From Rhynchopus sp. YZ270_cl-10 (lineage: Eukaryota > Euglenozoa > Diplonemea > Diplonemida > Diplonemidae), in the NCBI GenBank assembly GCA_964035575.1, contig OZ037918.1, forward strand, positions 992,001 to 1,056,000: DNA of 64,000 nt, in the 5' to 3' direction. The first letter of the stretch is position 1; every line of letters starts with the position of its first letter. The position numbers and the translations under genes were made by a program. Positions 1-11,100 of this stretch are shown piece by piece. The notes beneath the pieces were generated by a model. The model made no database searches and was not told the DNA's origin. It saw only the letters and a list, made by a program, of their open reading frames with translations.

Positions 1-10
1 TTCAAAAAAA

Positions 11-42
11 ACTGTTTTTTTTCTCCCCCTACCACCATGCAG
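11..42 (+). promoter_or_regulatory. C/T-rich tract ending in AG before the first gene
   Basis: A T- and C-rich run ends in CAG at 40-42, about 40 nt before the ATG at 83. This is the composition of a 3' splice site. Since no upstream exon is visible, it could be a trans-splice acceptor or the end of an intron lying off the window. A short ATG at 37 opens a reading frame of only 14 codons and is not the likely start. Confidence 0.35.
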
Positions 43-82
43 GCTTGGGGGTTAGGTGCACAAAAGGGGGTATCTCTGTAAG

Positions 83-1837
83 ATGATGAACGGGATGAAC
101 GAGGTTGAACAGCGTGCACCGAAGTACCTGGACGACAGTGACGAGACGGACGAGGAGGAGGAGGAGCGCAACGAGGAGAAAACGTTCGCGGCACGGCTGT
201 GGAACTACCTCTCCACGGCGATGTGGCTGGGTGTGGCGGGCGTGTGCACGCAGCAGTCCGACATGGTGGGTGTGCTCCTGCACTCCAACCTTGTCCGCAC
301 GTACGTTCTCTACGTGGCGTACCTGCTCCTGGGGTTGACCTTCATAGGCGGGTTTTACATAACGTATGTGCCTTTTGGTTTGTGAAAGTTAGATAGGGAG
401 AAGCGAATAATCGCGCAGCATAGGTTTGCCTGCCCCATGACCAACCTGCGTCGGGGGTCGGCTTCATACTGCGCAAGAGCAAATGGACAGCATGTAACCA
501 GCACCCTAGCACTGACCTTGTGAGCTTGGGTGCCTTGGTGCGGCCCGACATTCAGAGAGAGACAAGAGAAACTCATCCAGCTGAGACAGGAGCACACTTG
601 CTAGTAGTGATGACTCAACAGGAATTGTTGGAGAGAGAAGTGAGAAAAGAGACACAGTTGGGTCTTTCCCACATAGTTTTACACTTTTACACCCCGGCTC
701 AGACCAGAGCACACTTTCTCGTAGTGTTGACTCAACAGGAAATGTTGGGCAGAAAACAAACATCTGTGTGCAGACTTTTTTTAAATCATCCAGCTGAGAC
801 AGGAGCACACTTGCTAGTAGTGATGACTCAACAGGAATTGTTGGAGAGATATTCAAGAGAAACAGAAAACAAAAAAACCCAAAACGACAATAGCAATGCG
901 CAGCATAGGTTTGCCTGCCCCATGACCAACCTGCGTCAGGGGTCGGCTTCATACTGCGCAAGAGCAAATGGACAGCATGTAACCAGCACCCTAGCACTGA
1001 CCTTGTGAGCTTGGGTGCCTTGGTGCGGCCCGACATTCAGAGAGAGACAAGAGAAACTCATCCAGCTGAGACAGGAGCACACTTGCTAGTAGTGATGACT
1101 CAACAGGAATTGTTGGAGAGAGAAGTGAGAAAAGAGACACAATTGGGTCTTTCCCACATAGTTTTTACACTTTTATACCCCGGCTCAGACCAGAGCACAC
1201 TTTCTCGTAGTGTTGACTCAACAGGAAATGTTGGGCAGAAAACAAACATCTGTGTGTAAAGCAGACTTTTTCAAATCATCCAGCTGAGACAGGAGCACAC
1301 TTGCTAGTAGTGATGACTCAACAGGAATTGTTGGAGAGATACGCGTGAGAAAAAGTTCTTCGTGTACACTGTACACAACACCACCACCACCACCACCACC
1401 ACCACCCCATCTCCTGCCTGCACCCCTCCCACACCCCTTTCCACCACCAACCCCCTCCACAGCCGCGTTGCCCACCCTGATGATTACGACAACGTGGTCC
1501 TCGAATCGTTTCCTAAACAGCCACATGCAGTGCCTGTTGTAACAGGTCTGTGGGTATCTGGAAGGTATGGACGCGGCCCCTGGCTGCACTGATAATTGCC
1601 ACATCATAATACACAATACAGCTATTATGTATTATGAGCAATTATCACAATACAGCCACCATCTGACACCCCCCTTAACCCTACACCCACAGCTTTGTGT
1701 TCTCTATTGCGATCTGGCCTGTGTACCACATGATGACATTCCCCCTGATGTTCGTCATGTTCATGGGGTTCGTTCACCTCCTCTACTTTATCCCCGGCAG
1801 CGCAGCACCGTCGGTGGAGTCTAGCAAAAAGAAATAA
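83..1837 (+). CDS. Small multi-pass membrane protein, two exons, unknown family
   Basis: Exon 1 runs 83-363 and exon 2 runs 1693-1837. The donor is GTATGT at 364 and the acceptor CACAG ends at 1692. Joining them splits one Thr codon and gives 141 residues. The N-terminal ~40 residues are acidic (a run of D/E near residues 18-30). Two hydrophobic segments follow in exon 1 (about residues 45-60 and 70-93), and exon 2 encodes a long hydrophobic stretch rich in Met, Phe and Trp, then a short tail ending in KKK. The start is the first of two adjacent ATG codons after an AG. I do not recognise the family. The C-terminal lysines resemble an ER-retention tail but do not match KKXX exactly. Exon 2 is supported because only this splice keeps both halves hydrophobic and ends cleanly at TAA. 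Confidence 0.65.
414..1345 (+). repeat. Tandem ~480-bp duplication with inner sub-repeats
   Basis: A unit beginning near 414 (GCGCAGCATAGGTTTGCC) recurs from about 899 with very high identity. Within the units a ~65-bp block beginning ATCCAGCTGAGACAGGAGCA occurs four times (near 576, 787, 1062 and 1279). A diverged relative (CTCAGACCAGAGCACAC) occurs near 699 and 1186. The array therefore grew at two scales: first the small block, then the large unit. Confidence 0.85.
1378..1408 (+). repeat. (CCA)n microsatellite
   Basis: An uninterrupted run of about ten CCA/CAC triplets inside the long intron. Confidence 0.9.
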
Positions 1838-2857
1838 GCACACAACTCTCCCGTCTTTTTGTGACACTAGCTGGATGAATGAGGTCCGGAGGGGGAGGGG
1901 ATGGGATGAAGGGGCGGGGAGGGGAGAGTGCGCTGTGGTACCCAATTGAAGGTGTACCATCAACACTCTGTAGATGACTAGTTTTATAGTAAAGGCGTAG
2001 TCATCGGGAAAAGGATAATCTAACCATTTTTTTCAAAAAAAATTCAATTAGAAATAATAAAAAAAACCCCTCTAACTGATGTGAGCCGTATCTCTTACCA
2101 CCTTTCTTGTCGGGGTGTCGAATTGTTTCGTTTTTCAATCCTCCCTTTTCTTGGGAACATTTTTATTTTTTTTGGCCTCAAAGAGGTTTCCTCTTCACGG
2201 GCCAGGTAGTCAGTGGGAGCGTATTGCAGTAATAAAAATATCAACACAGAATATTTATTTTTGCACACTTTACGCACAAACAAAACCCCCGTCTTTGGGA
2301 GACCTTTTGTGAACACAACCTTCCGTCTTCGCACACTATGCTTCGATCTCTCTTTTCTGGCACAAAAAAAACGACACTGAACAACAAGAACCCTACCATC
2401 TGCCCCCTCTTTTTTCAACTCAGCACAGCGAGCCTCATCTTATAAAGAATTCCTTTTCTTTTCCCCCCTAACACGTAGTGTATTAAGAAACTAGACAAAA
2501 AGAAAGCCAACGTTCAGATCTTGTATAACAGTATTTCCCTTTGATTCCTTTTACCTTGCGCCAAACAGATTTTTACCCCTATTTGGCTCAACGAAAACCC
2601 ACTGTTATATTTTTTATTGCCATTTATTGATCAGTTGGCGGATGATATCGTCTAGTTTTAAACACCTCTTTTTTTCCATACCCACACAGCTGATTGCTGT
2701 CCCGACTAACGAATTTGGTGCGCTCAAAAGGGCATTCTTAGAAAGGCTTTAGGTTCATCTCGTTAAAAAAAATAAAACTCCCCTCCCTCCCCTCCCTCCT
2801 CCCATCCCCCCCTCCATTTCATGCTTCTAGGTCACCACCTTTCCCATCTGACAAGAA
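1838..2857 (+). other. Intergenic spacer, AT-rich, no gene seen
   Basis: About 1 kb with A and T homopolymers and no coding potential that I can support. It ends in a C/T-rich leader to the next gene. Confidence 0.6.
2776..2830 (+). promoter_or_regulatory. C/T-rich leader with acceptor-like AG
   Basis: A nearly pure C/T run (CCCTCC repeats) ends in TTCTAG at 2830, 27 nt before the ATG at 2858. It fits a trans-splice acceptor or a pyrimidine-rich initiator. Confidence 0.45.
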
Positions 2858-5627
2858 ATGGGCACTACAGAATACGACGAGGAAGAGGAGGAAGAAGAAG
2901 AAGAAGAAGAAGAGGAGGAGGAGGAAGAGGAAGAGGAGGAGGAGGAGGAGGAGGACGATGGGTCCTACACCCGCGACGTCGAGAAGGCGGCGTTGCTGGG
3001 GACACAACAGAAGCCGGAGGTGACCGTGAAGTACGCGGTTCTGGTCACATGCCTGCTCCCTGTTGCCGTCAGCGTCTTCTCTGCGGTGCTCCTCCAGAGG
3101 ACAGAGGTGAATGCGGCGCATTTGGAGACCATTAAACAGCACAGCGAAGCTTCCTTGCGGGTACAAGAGGTGGGCGTGCTGTTCGCAGAGCTGACCTTGA
3201 ATTCAAGCGAGAAGATGTTGACCGGGCATGGGAGTACCTCGGTCAGGTCTTCGCTAGACTCGCCCAATGATGATGTCACAGCCATAGCATTCGAAGGCCA
3301 CTCATTTGTCGCGCACAACGCCAGCCACGACTGGATTCGTGACACCCTAGCTGACATCCGACGCGATCCGGTTGTGCGAGAGCAGGCGAACACCTCGCTT
3401 GTCCTCTTTGAGCGTTGGGTACGTGCCGTCACCACTGAAGAGCGTGCCTTCGACGACACATTTATCTTTAGGAAGAGACTCCAGGATTTGGCACGACTCG
3501 CTTCAACAGGTATTCCCCCCGATGTTGCAGTTTTTTTTCTCATTTAAAACCTTAACAGATGCATCTGGCGCGAACGCACAATTCTTCAACTCCTGCACCC
3601 GGTATGTTCTCCATGCGGCTGAAGCGATGAGTCTACAGAGCTTTTCCCTCGAAACGCTTGCCTTTGCAAACGATATAAGAAGCCTCCGCATGCGTCTGGC
3701 GACTGCTGAATTCACCTTTTGGCGTTTTGTGTTGACCGGACACTCCGAGGCATTTCACAGCTTTTGGGCAATGATGACCGATTTTAATACCGGGGCGAAC
3801 TCTTTTCTCGACCGTTTGGCTGCTGCATCGTTCACAAACTCTATTACCGGAGTGTCCGCGAATATGAGTCTCGCCGCCACCACAGCGCAGGCGTGGCTTA
3901 CCACAGTTCCCGCTGTATCTTCCCCTGCAAGGAACGATGCCACCAACGCTACGCACAAAGACATCTTAGAAGCAATGTCGGTCGCGCAAAAGGCAGCATT
4001 GTTAGGGGAGGATTCGCAAAACAGGTCACACCATTTTGTTGCTTCATTAAACGAGCTGTCCGAAGCAGTGTTCGAACAGAGTAAAGAAAATGCAGAGATC
4101 GAAGAGAACGGCACCTTAAGAATGAAGGTAAACGACAGCGGCGTTGAAAAGGGCTTTATCGTGACGCTTCTTGTTGTCATGGTGGTGAGCGCCTCGCTCT
4201 TTGCGTTTGTTCTGTGTTCCCTCGGCTGCCGCTTCCGCTCACAACAACTCCGTCTGCTAGGTTCCCTCCAATACGGCTATGTCCTAACAGTCTTCCTTGC
4301 AAACATTGTCACCCTCATCTTGGTCTACTCCAGTACAATCTCTGTCTTAGACGAGCTGACCGACGCTTCAGATCTCATCTTCAGCACCAGAAACACCTCT
4401 GTACTCTGCCTTCGACTCTCCAGAGATATTGTTGAAACCGCTGCAGCACTGCCGATTGGAGCAGTACATGGGGAGACCGTTCCTGAGACGAGAGGGAAGG
4501 TGGAGGACGGGGTTGAACTGGCCATGGGGAGATTGACGGAGATCATGCGGGGTGCGACCTTCCTGGAGCACCTTGGGGAAGAGGATGCGACGGTGTTTCA
4601 TGACTTTTTGGAAGTATCTGAGGCACGTTTGGAGACATGGAAGGAGGCGGAACACGCGAAGTTCAAACCCCCAGAAGGCGAACAACAGGATGGCCACGAC
4701 GTCGCAGAAGCCTACAACACTACACTACTCTACGATTCATCTGGCACCCACCACCACCTCGAATCCATTGCCTCAGGGTCCGATATCACCAGCCTCGCAG
4801 ACGTGGTCCGTATGCACGATGTGTTCACCCCTCTGTTTGACCACCGAACCTACCTTCCCTTGAAGCTCCGGCAAATCGAATGCGTTGACTCCTTCGGGAT
4901 GAACCTGCACAACAAACTCTGTATGTCCACGGTGAAGGAGTTCCTTTCGTGCGAGGCGGTTCTTAACGCTACAGAATGTGTTTGGAAGACGCCGTGTACC
5001 TGGGATGAGCGGGAAGGTGTGTGCAAAGTATCGACCGCCACCATAGCGTCCGTCTACGCTGAGTTTTTGATAGCAGAGGTAGCGCAAGGGTCTGCCGCGT
5101 TGAATCATATTGTGTCTGGGGATGAAACCTCGCTGCAGCGGTATCGTGCGTTAACTGCGTTGCTTGAGACCGATGACAATGCGGACAGCTTCTCTGCAGG
5201 GAAACATCCGGCAGTGAATTTAATGCGTGAAATCGATCGAAGCAATTGGGGGGCACAGATTGCACCGACTGTTTCATTGTTGCGCTCTGCTGTCGAGACG
5301 CATAGGGGGAGGATGCGAGCGCTGCAGGCCAAGGAGACGGAGCCTCTGATCTCCCTCAGGAGGATTGTCTCGCGGAGGGACCACGAATTCCGCCGCCTCT
5401 GGCGTGCCGTGTATGCACCCCGCGCCTCGCTGCACGGCGCGCTCGGGGCCGCGACGAACACCTACACAGCCTCGCGCAGCCTCCTCGCCACAGAGCTCTT
5501 ACGCAAAGAACACCGCACCTTCCGTCTTAACAACGTCATCCTCTGGGCGACCCTAGTCCTCTGCTGGGGGTCCTTCGGCCTGGCAGTCATTTTCAAACAA
5601 AAGTTTGAGTGGCATACACCAGTCTAG
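2858..5627 (+). CDS. Four-TM receptor-like membrane protein, two exons
   Basis: Exons 2858-3509 and 3559-5627 are joined across a 49-bp GT-AG intron, splitting an Asp codon and giving 906 residues. After a short start the protein has an extreme acidic run of Glu/Asp (residues ~7-35). TM1 lies near residues 65-87, followed by a large presumed extracellular region with many N-x-S/T sites. TM2 (after GVEKGF) is near residue 410 and TM3 near residue 450. A second large loop contains a Cys-rich block (six or more Cys in about 50 residues, with CTWDEREGVC). TM4 lies ~25 residues from the end. The arrangement of two similar loop-TM halves suggests an internal duplication. I see no kinase, cyclase or chemoreceptor signalling domain. 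Function unknown; a sensory or adhesive surface role is inference only. Confidence 0.75.
2880..2955 (+). repeat. GAA/GAG coding microsatellite
   Basis: A purine triplet repeat inside the coding sequence encodes the poly-Glu/Asp tract at the N-terminus of the four-TM protein. It is likely length-variable. Confidence 0.9.
3510..3558 (+). other. Short GT-AG intron (49 bp)
   Basis: The donor GTATTC and acceptor TTAACAG flank a T-rich 49-bp segment. Reading through it in the exon 1 frame meets a stop, while removing it restores one long frame. It shows that short spliceosomal introns are used here. Confidence 0.75.
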
Positions 5628-6325
5628 CTTGAACCCTACCATTTACATGGTAGGGTTATAAGGGAGGGAGGTGAGTCAAATGTCTGTTTCAATTGTGTTT
5701 AGTTATGCTCTTTCCCCCCCCCCCCCCCCCCCCAAATACACGTATTAGACAGTAATAGCAAAGATAAACCAAGATAGCCTTTTTTTTTGATGCCAAAAAA
5801 GTGACAAATTGAGTGAAGGTCGTTCCTCTTCGGTAACCCTCTTGAGGGACACTCCCGAATTCCATGGGGTTGCGGGGAGAGGACCCCGAATCTCCAGTCC
5901 TGCTATCCTTTCGTCTAACCTCCGCCTTCCCTCGAACGTCGGTACTCGTGGAGATACGCGAACTCTGACCGTAACACACGAAGAATAAAATGAAGTATCT
6001 GTTTTTCACGCTCACCGTGACTGATTTTTTTAGAAAAAGGTTTGCGGGTTTGCAGCAAACGAAAAAAAATAAGGGAAGAAGATCTGCAGGGAATAGGGAA
6101 AACATTAAGAGGCGAATCGTTTTCAAAAAATATAAAACAACTTCAGTTGTTGTTTTTTTCAGACGTAGGCTGTCTATCCGGCATAGGGCTTCCGTGAATA
6201 CTCTTCAGAACACCATTCCTCTGCAGAAAGCGTCAATTCTGTAGCAACACTGGGCATCATGCTGTAGGTTGAACGTACAGTTCCTACAAGGTTGCTGTTG
6301 AACCCTAGGAAGAGCGTCGTGGAGC
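5628..6325 (+). other. Intergenic spacer with poly-C run
   Basis: Contains the post-stop hairpin, a run of about 18 C at 5715-5733, and AT-rich sequence. No gene seen. Confidence 0.55.
5632..5657 (+). terminator. Perfect 11-bp hairpin just after the stop codon
   Basis: AACCCTACCAT at 5632-5642 and its exact complement at 5647-5657 flank a 4-nt loop. The hairpin begins four bases after the stop codon of the four-TM gene. It could act in 3'-end formation or mRNA stability; that role is inferred from position only. Confidence 0.5.
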
Positions 6326-6562
6326 CTTCTCCCCAGTGTTCCTAGCCCTAGTTTTAAACTAAACGTTTTAAACGTTTTAAACTCTAAACGTTTTAAACTG
6401 TTTTAAACGTTTTAAACTCGAATAAAAAACGGTGGTGAATTTTGGCTTTTCAGGCAAAAAATTTTTTTTTTTTTTTTTTTTTTACAGGCAAAAAAAAATG
6501 TCTTTGCGAAAAAATGTGGTATTTTCCTCTTTGCTGAACTTTTCAGTGGCAGCAGGCACGGT

Positions 6563-6592
6563 GTAATTAGACACCGCATGGTGTCTAATTAC
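6563..6592 (+). repeat. Perfect 13-bp inverted repeat, 4-nt loop
   Basis: GTAATTAGACACC, GCAT, then GGTGTCTAATTAC. It lies between a T-run and the RNase H-like fragment inside the hAT element. Confidence 0.8.
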
Positions 6593-7171
6593 AAGGTGCC
6601 ACCAGCTCTGCCTGATAGGCCGAGCAGAGTGTGCCTGCGCCACTGGATGCTTGGCGTGCCCCCTTTGGTATAGTGGAGCCGTCGTTGTGATAGAAGATGG
6701 CCCCCACTCCTCCGTGGGGGTGCGCTGGTCTGGTAGTCAGTGAAGCACGTGGTGTTCTGTTTACCGTGTGCAAGGATCCGTCTGTGTAGACGCGTCCCGT
6801 GTGGGGTGGCAGAGCCGCAAGAGCCAGTTCCGTCCTTTGCCGGTTCTCTTCGCTGCTTGCAGAGGCACTCTTGCTGACACCCGGTATTTCTGGTGTGATC
6901 AGCACGTCATTCAGCGTACGATCCGATCCCACTCCCACGGTGACACGGGGTCGTGGTCCAGTAAGGGTGCGCGTATGCTGTGGCGATAGGCTCCCGTCTC
7001 CTCCACAGTCTCTATCGCGCCGGCAAGCCAGCTGACGCCTACAGGTAGCTTGGTCGATGTCGCAGCAGCTCTACCAGGGGAGTCCTCCACCCGCATGAAC
7101 TTCTCCAGGTCGTCCGCCGCTGCTGTTGTGAACAGAGAAGACACAGTGGTGTCCCATGGTGTCCCCATCAC
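6585..7171 (-). pseudogene. Retroelement fragment with RNase H-like domain (broken)
   Basis: Minus-strand frames contain RVYTDGS and, after a Gly-rich stretch, YQAELVA, the motifs of an RNase H fold, as found at the C-terminus of several non-LTR retroelement polyproteins. It is a broken partial copy lying inside the hAT-type element, so it inserted into, or was captured by, that element. Whether it is of non-LTR type is likely but unproven. Confidence 0.5.
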
Positions 7172-7260
7172 ACACTAGCCCACTCAACCTATCTTTTTCT
7201 CATGCAGGTGCGTGCAGATCTCCTCCGCATTGTGCAAGTCCTCCTCCAAAACTTTTGTGC

Positions 7261-7626
7261 TTACAGGGCGGGCATCCGCACCCTCGCGACAAGGGTGAAC
7301 ACCTTCTCGTCGTTGTGCGCCTTCCAGCCATCAACGTATACCGAGATGTGCAGGCTCTTTGCTAGGGCTGCTCTCACAGGAACCATGACCCTGTCATACT
7401 CAGCCTTAAGTACCCTGTTACCCATCTGGAACCCGCTGGGAATTTTTGACACATCAAATGCTGGCACCAAGCGCTTGATCAGCCAGGTTTTAGCGCACTC
7501 ATTAGGGTACCGTACAGGAAACAAGTTAGCAGGAGAAACCAAGAAAAACCAGGCTAAATTGACCCCAGATGCACCAAAACTATGATTTTTGATACAGAAA
7601 AAAAAAATTCGAAAAATTCCCCCCAC
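7261..7626 (-). pseudogene. hAT transposase fragment
   Basis: The minus-strand frame reads AKTWLIKRLVPAFDVSK and then SVYVDGWKAHNDEKVF. In hAT transposases the catalytic domain begins with a segment ending in a Pro-rich L.P.F/Y..P motif, followed ~45 residues later by (S/T)xDGW, where the Asp is the first catalytic acid. Only this portion is present, with no second acid, W insertion domain or dimerisation tail. It ends at a GTAAGC donor-like site. Family assignment rests on the DGW context and on the surrounding hAT-type ends. Confidence 0.6.
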
Positions 7627-7783
7627 ATTTTTTACGTTTTTTTGTGCAGAACTGTCACCCGTTTTTTATTCGAGTTAAAACGTTTAAAACGTTTAAAACA
7701 GTTTAAAACGCGTTTTAAATAATTTAAAACGTTTAAAACGTTTTAAACGTTTTAAACGCAAAATTAGGAACACTGCTTCTCCC

Positions 7784-8157
7784 CCTGTTGTCCTGTATGT
7801 CATGGCGCGGATGCCCTCAACGTCTGCTGACTGTCCAGCATCCGCAGTTGGTCTTCAGTGAGCAATGGAATGACCGAGATGAGTCCTTCTCCCTCAAGAA
7901 CTCCAACAAGAAGCGAATACGGGGTCTGCCGAGATGGCCCTACTCTGATCTTACTCTGCTCCATTATCAGCTTCCCGGGAAGTTCCCCGATGCTCCTTAT
8001 GTATGGGGATCATTTGCAAGCATCCACACCCCCTTTAATTGTGATAAAGGTAGAGGCGGGTTAGAAACGCTTTCTTTTTAATTTCACACATTCACTCAAA
8101 CTACTCCAGAAGACACAAAAAGGACCACCCCACCACCCCCACCCCCCTTCCCACCAT
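7784..8157 (+). other. Spacer before the subtilase gene
   Basis: About 370 bp without a supported gene. It ends in a C-rich leader (8123-8156) directly before the ATG at 8158. Confidence 0.5.
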
Positions 8158-11100
8158 ATGGAGATGTCTCTCCAGGTGGTGATGCTGCTGTGCACCGTGC
8201 TTGCTGTGTCATCTGTAGATGCAGAGGTGCACCACGTAGGTGATATCCACAATGAAGAGCACATCTGCATGGGGCATCCTGCAGTGGATCCGCATACGAG
8301 GCATCACTTTGTGGTGACGTACGGCCACCCGGCAAAGGGGTTTGGGCCGAAATCGCTTGCAGAGTTGGTAGAGCTGCTTGGAAAGGATTCGCAGCCACAC
8401 GTTGTGCCAACGAGGTCGTATGTTGTGTGGTCCACGCTGCATGCGGTGCACACTAAGGCCGCAGAGAGGGGGTGGAAATGCCATGGTGTGAAGCTCATGA
8501 AGCCGCACCATAAACGTGGTATTACAGGAGAAAATGCGGGGGCAGTGGACGACTTCTCTGGCAATGTTTTTGTCTATGCGTCGGAGGACCGTAGGGAGCA
8601 TTGGGGCCTGCGGTTGAAGGCAGCGGGGGTGGCGTTCAAAGCGATCCGCAAAGTGAATATGGAGAAGTTCGAGGTGGTAGGGAAGACGGTGGACGTCGCT
8701 GCCGTGGTGCGTGTGGTCTCTGCTATACATGAGGTGCGTTGGGTTGAGCCAGAAGTCTTCGCATCGCCGCAGAACAACATCGCAACCTGCACCGTGCAAT
8801 CCGACCAAGGTCTCGCGCACCCCTTCTGGGACGGACTGCCGTCGCGCCTTGCGGGAGAGGGCGAGGTGATTCTGGTAGCGGACACCGGTCTGCACACTGA
8901 ATCCTGCTTCTTCGCAGACTCGGAACAGCCGATTGCGTACTACCCTGAAACAAACTTCGACCACAGAAAGGTCATTTCCTACAAAAAATGTGTTGACGAA
9001 GAGGACGGGACGGAAGATTCTAATGATGGGGTTGGACATGGCACGCACGTTACCGGATCGCTTTGTGGTTCGCTGGAAGATAAAAACGATAAAACGGCTG
9101 CATTCACGGGGCTCGCAAACGACGCGAAAATCTTCTTCGCAGACTTAAACTGTGCTTCGACTGGACTCATGAAACTGAAGGTGCCTAAGGACCTTATCGA
9201 ATTCTTCAACCTAACCCATAGCATGGGAGGACGCATCAGCCACAACTCTTGGGGATACGTTCGCCCCACAAACGTTGTGTCTTTGGACCGCGAAGCTGAC
9301 CAATACTCTTGGCAGAATTTGGACTATTTGATTGTTGCTTCTGCCGGAAATTCGCAGTCTGGTGGTATTCTTAGCCCTGCGGCCGCCAAAAACGTTTTAA
9401 CTGTCGGAGCACATGCGAACTCCCCTTCACTTCTCGAGAGACAGGAGGTTGCACCACACTATGCGAAGGGACCTACCTGGGACCACCGCATCAAACCTGA
9501 GATCATGGCCCCAGGATACCACAACGTCCGCTCCGCCGACAACAACAAACAATGCGGGACCCACGAGCTCTCTGGAACCTCCATGGCGAGCCCCTTTGTG
9601 TCCGCAGGCGCTGCGATCACCAGACAGTACCTTCGTGAAGGATGGTACCCTGGTGGTATTCGGGGCATGGGGAAGGAGTATAAATCACCCTCTGGTGCAT
9701 TATTGAAGGCACTGCTGTTGCATTCTGCGAGGAAAATGAGTGGATCCGCGTCAGGCTTCGAAGGCGGTGTGCCAAACAACAACCAAGGCTGGGGGATGCT
9801 CGCACTGCACGACGTGCTGTACTTCAAAGGGCACAAACCAGAGGTCAACCAATATGAGGACAACCACCTCTTCTTCCGTGAAGGGTTCATCCAGCAGGAC
9901 CATACGTACTCCGTTGAATTCACCGTCAGCGCACCGGGACCGAACACTCGCGCAACAGATGTCAGAGTTACCTTAGTCTTCACCGATTACCCTGCGGCCT
10001 TTGGTGCAACGCATGCCACAGTGAACGACATCGATTTGGTCCTGATGGACACAGAAGGGAAGATGCACTATGGAAACAGCGAAGGTCCCATCGGCCGTCA
10101 TGGTGGCCTAGGGGGCAACCACTACGACAGTCGCAACAGCATCGAGCAGATTGAAATCAAAGCAGCCAAGCCAGGCACCTACCGTGCCACTGTGTACGGC
10201 TACCACATTGCCGAGGATGAACCCTACCATAAGGGGCAGCCGTATGCGCTCGTCGTCACCGGACCTACACTCCAAACCAGAGGTGTCACCGACAGCGCCG
10301 AGACCCGCTGCCCGAACGACTGCCTCGGCCGTGGAAAATGCGACACCCGGACCGGAAAATGTGTGTGCAAACCGCAATACCACCACGTAGACTGTGGGAT
10401 GTGCGCGGCTGAAGTATTCTGTCATGGGCACGGCGAATGCGTGGAGGGACAAGATATCTGCAAATGCACGGATCCTCGCTTCACGGGAGACCACTGCAGC
10501 GAATGCGCGCCTGCACTGTTCGGGGCGAACTGCGACAACAACTGTCTGTGCTCTGGACGGGGCTCCTGCGACACAACACTTCCCGTACAGGAGCGTGTCT
10601 GCAGATGCGACAGTCATTGGACCGGCGCAAACTGTGAAATGTGCGCGAGAGGTTGGTTTGGAGAAAAGTGTGACGAAGTGGCGCATTGGTGCCGTCTCGA
10701 TGGCAAGCCTGATGTCATCAGCGGGGAGCGCAGCGGGCTGATTGAGATCAACTCACGCCATAAATACGACAACTCACGCCACTGCGACTGGCTTGTCAAG
10801 ACACCTGGCGCAGGGTTTACCGTTGAACTCCATTTCCAAGAATTCGACATCGAAGGCACCTACGACTGGCTCTACGTCTACGAAGGCGACCACGTCACCT
10901 ACGGCAAGCACATCGAACGCTTCGACGGCAGATCCGCCCTCAAATACAACCAAGGCACCGGGAACATGACCATCGAGGGGGACACCTACCTGCGCTTCAC
11001 CTCCGACCTCATCGGGCCAGGTAAGGGCTTCCTCATCTACTTCCGCATCGTCGGCGGCTGCACCGCAAACACATGCGGGCTGAACGGAGTCTGTGCAGCC

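Larger units (their letters stand above)
364..1692 (+). other. Long intron with nested tandem repeats
   Basis: The intron is about 1.33 kb, far longer than the 49-bp intron of the next gene. It holds two tandem copies of a ~480-bp unit, a (CCA)n microsatellite and a pyrimidine-rich 3' end. Confidence 0.6.
6334..7775 (-). mobile_element. hAT-type DNA transposon, degraded, with transposase remnant
   Basis: Inverted ends begin CAGTGTTCCTA at 6334 and end TAGGAACACTG at 7775. An exact 8-bp duplication, CTTCTCCC, flanks them at 6326-6333 and 7776-7783. The subterminal regions are dense in GTTTAAAC/AACGTTTT repeats in inverted arrangement (6347-6430 and 7670-7760). An 8-bp duplication plus CAG...CTG ends is the signature of the hAT superfamily. 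A hAT-like transposase fragment lies at 7261-7626 on the minus strand, and part of the interior is occupied by a retroelement fragment. The element is 1,442 bp, much shorter than an autonomous hAT. Confidence 0.85.

Noticed and set aside
8209-9048. 279-codon minus-strand frame opposite the subtilase
   Set aside because: Overlaps the signal peptide, prodomain and catalytic Asp/His coding on the + strand. No recognisable protein.
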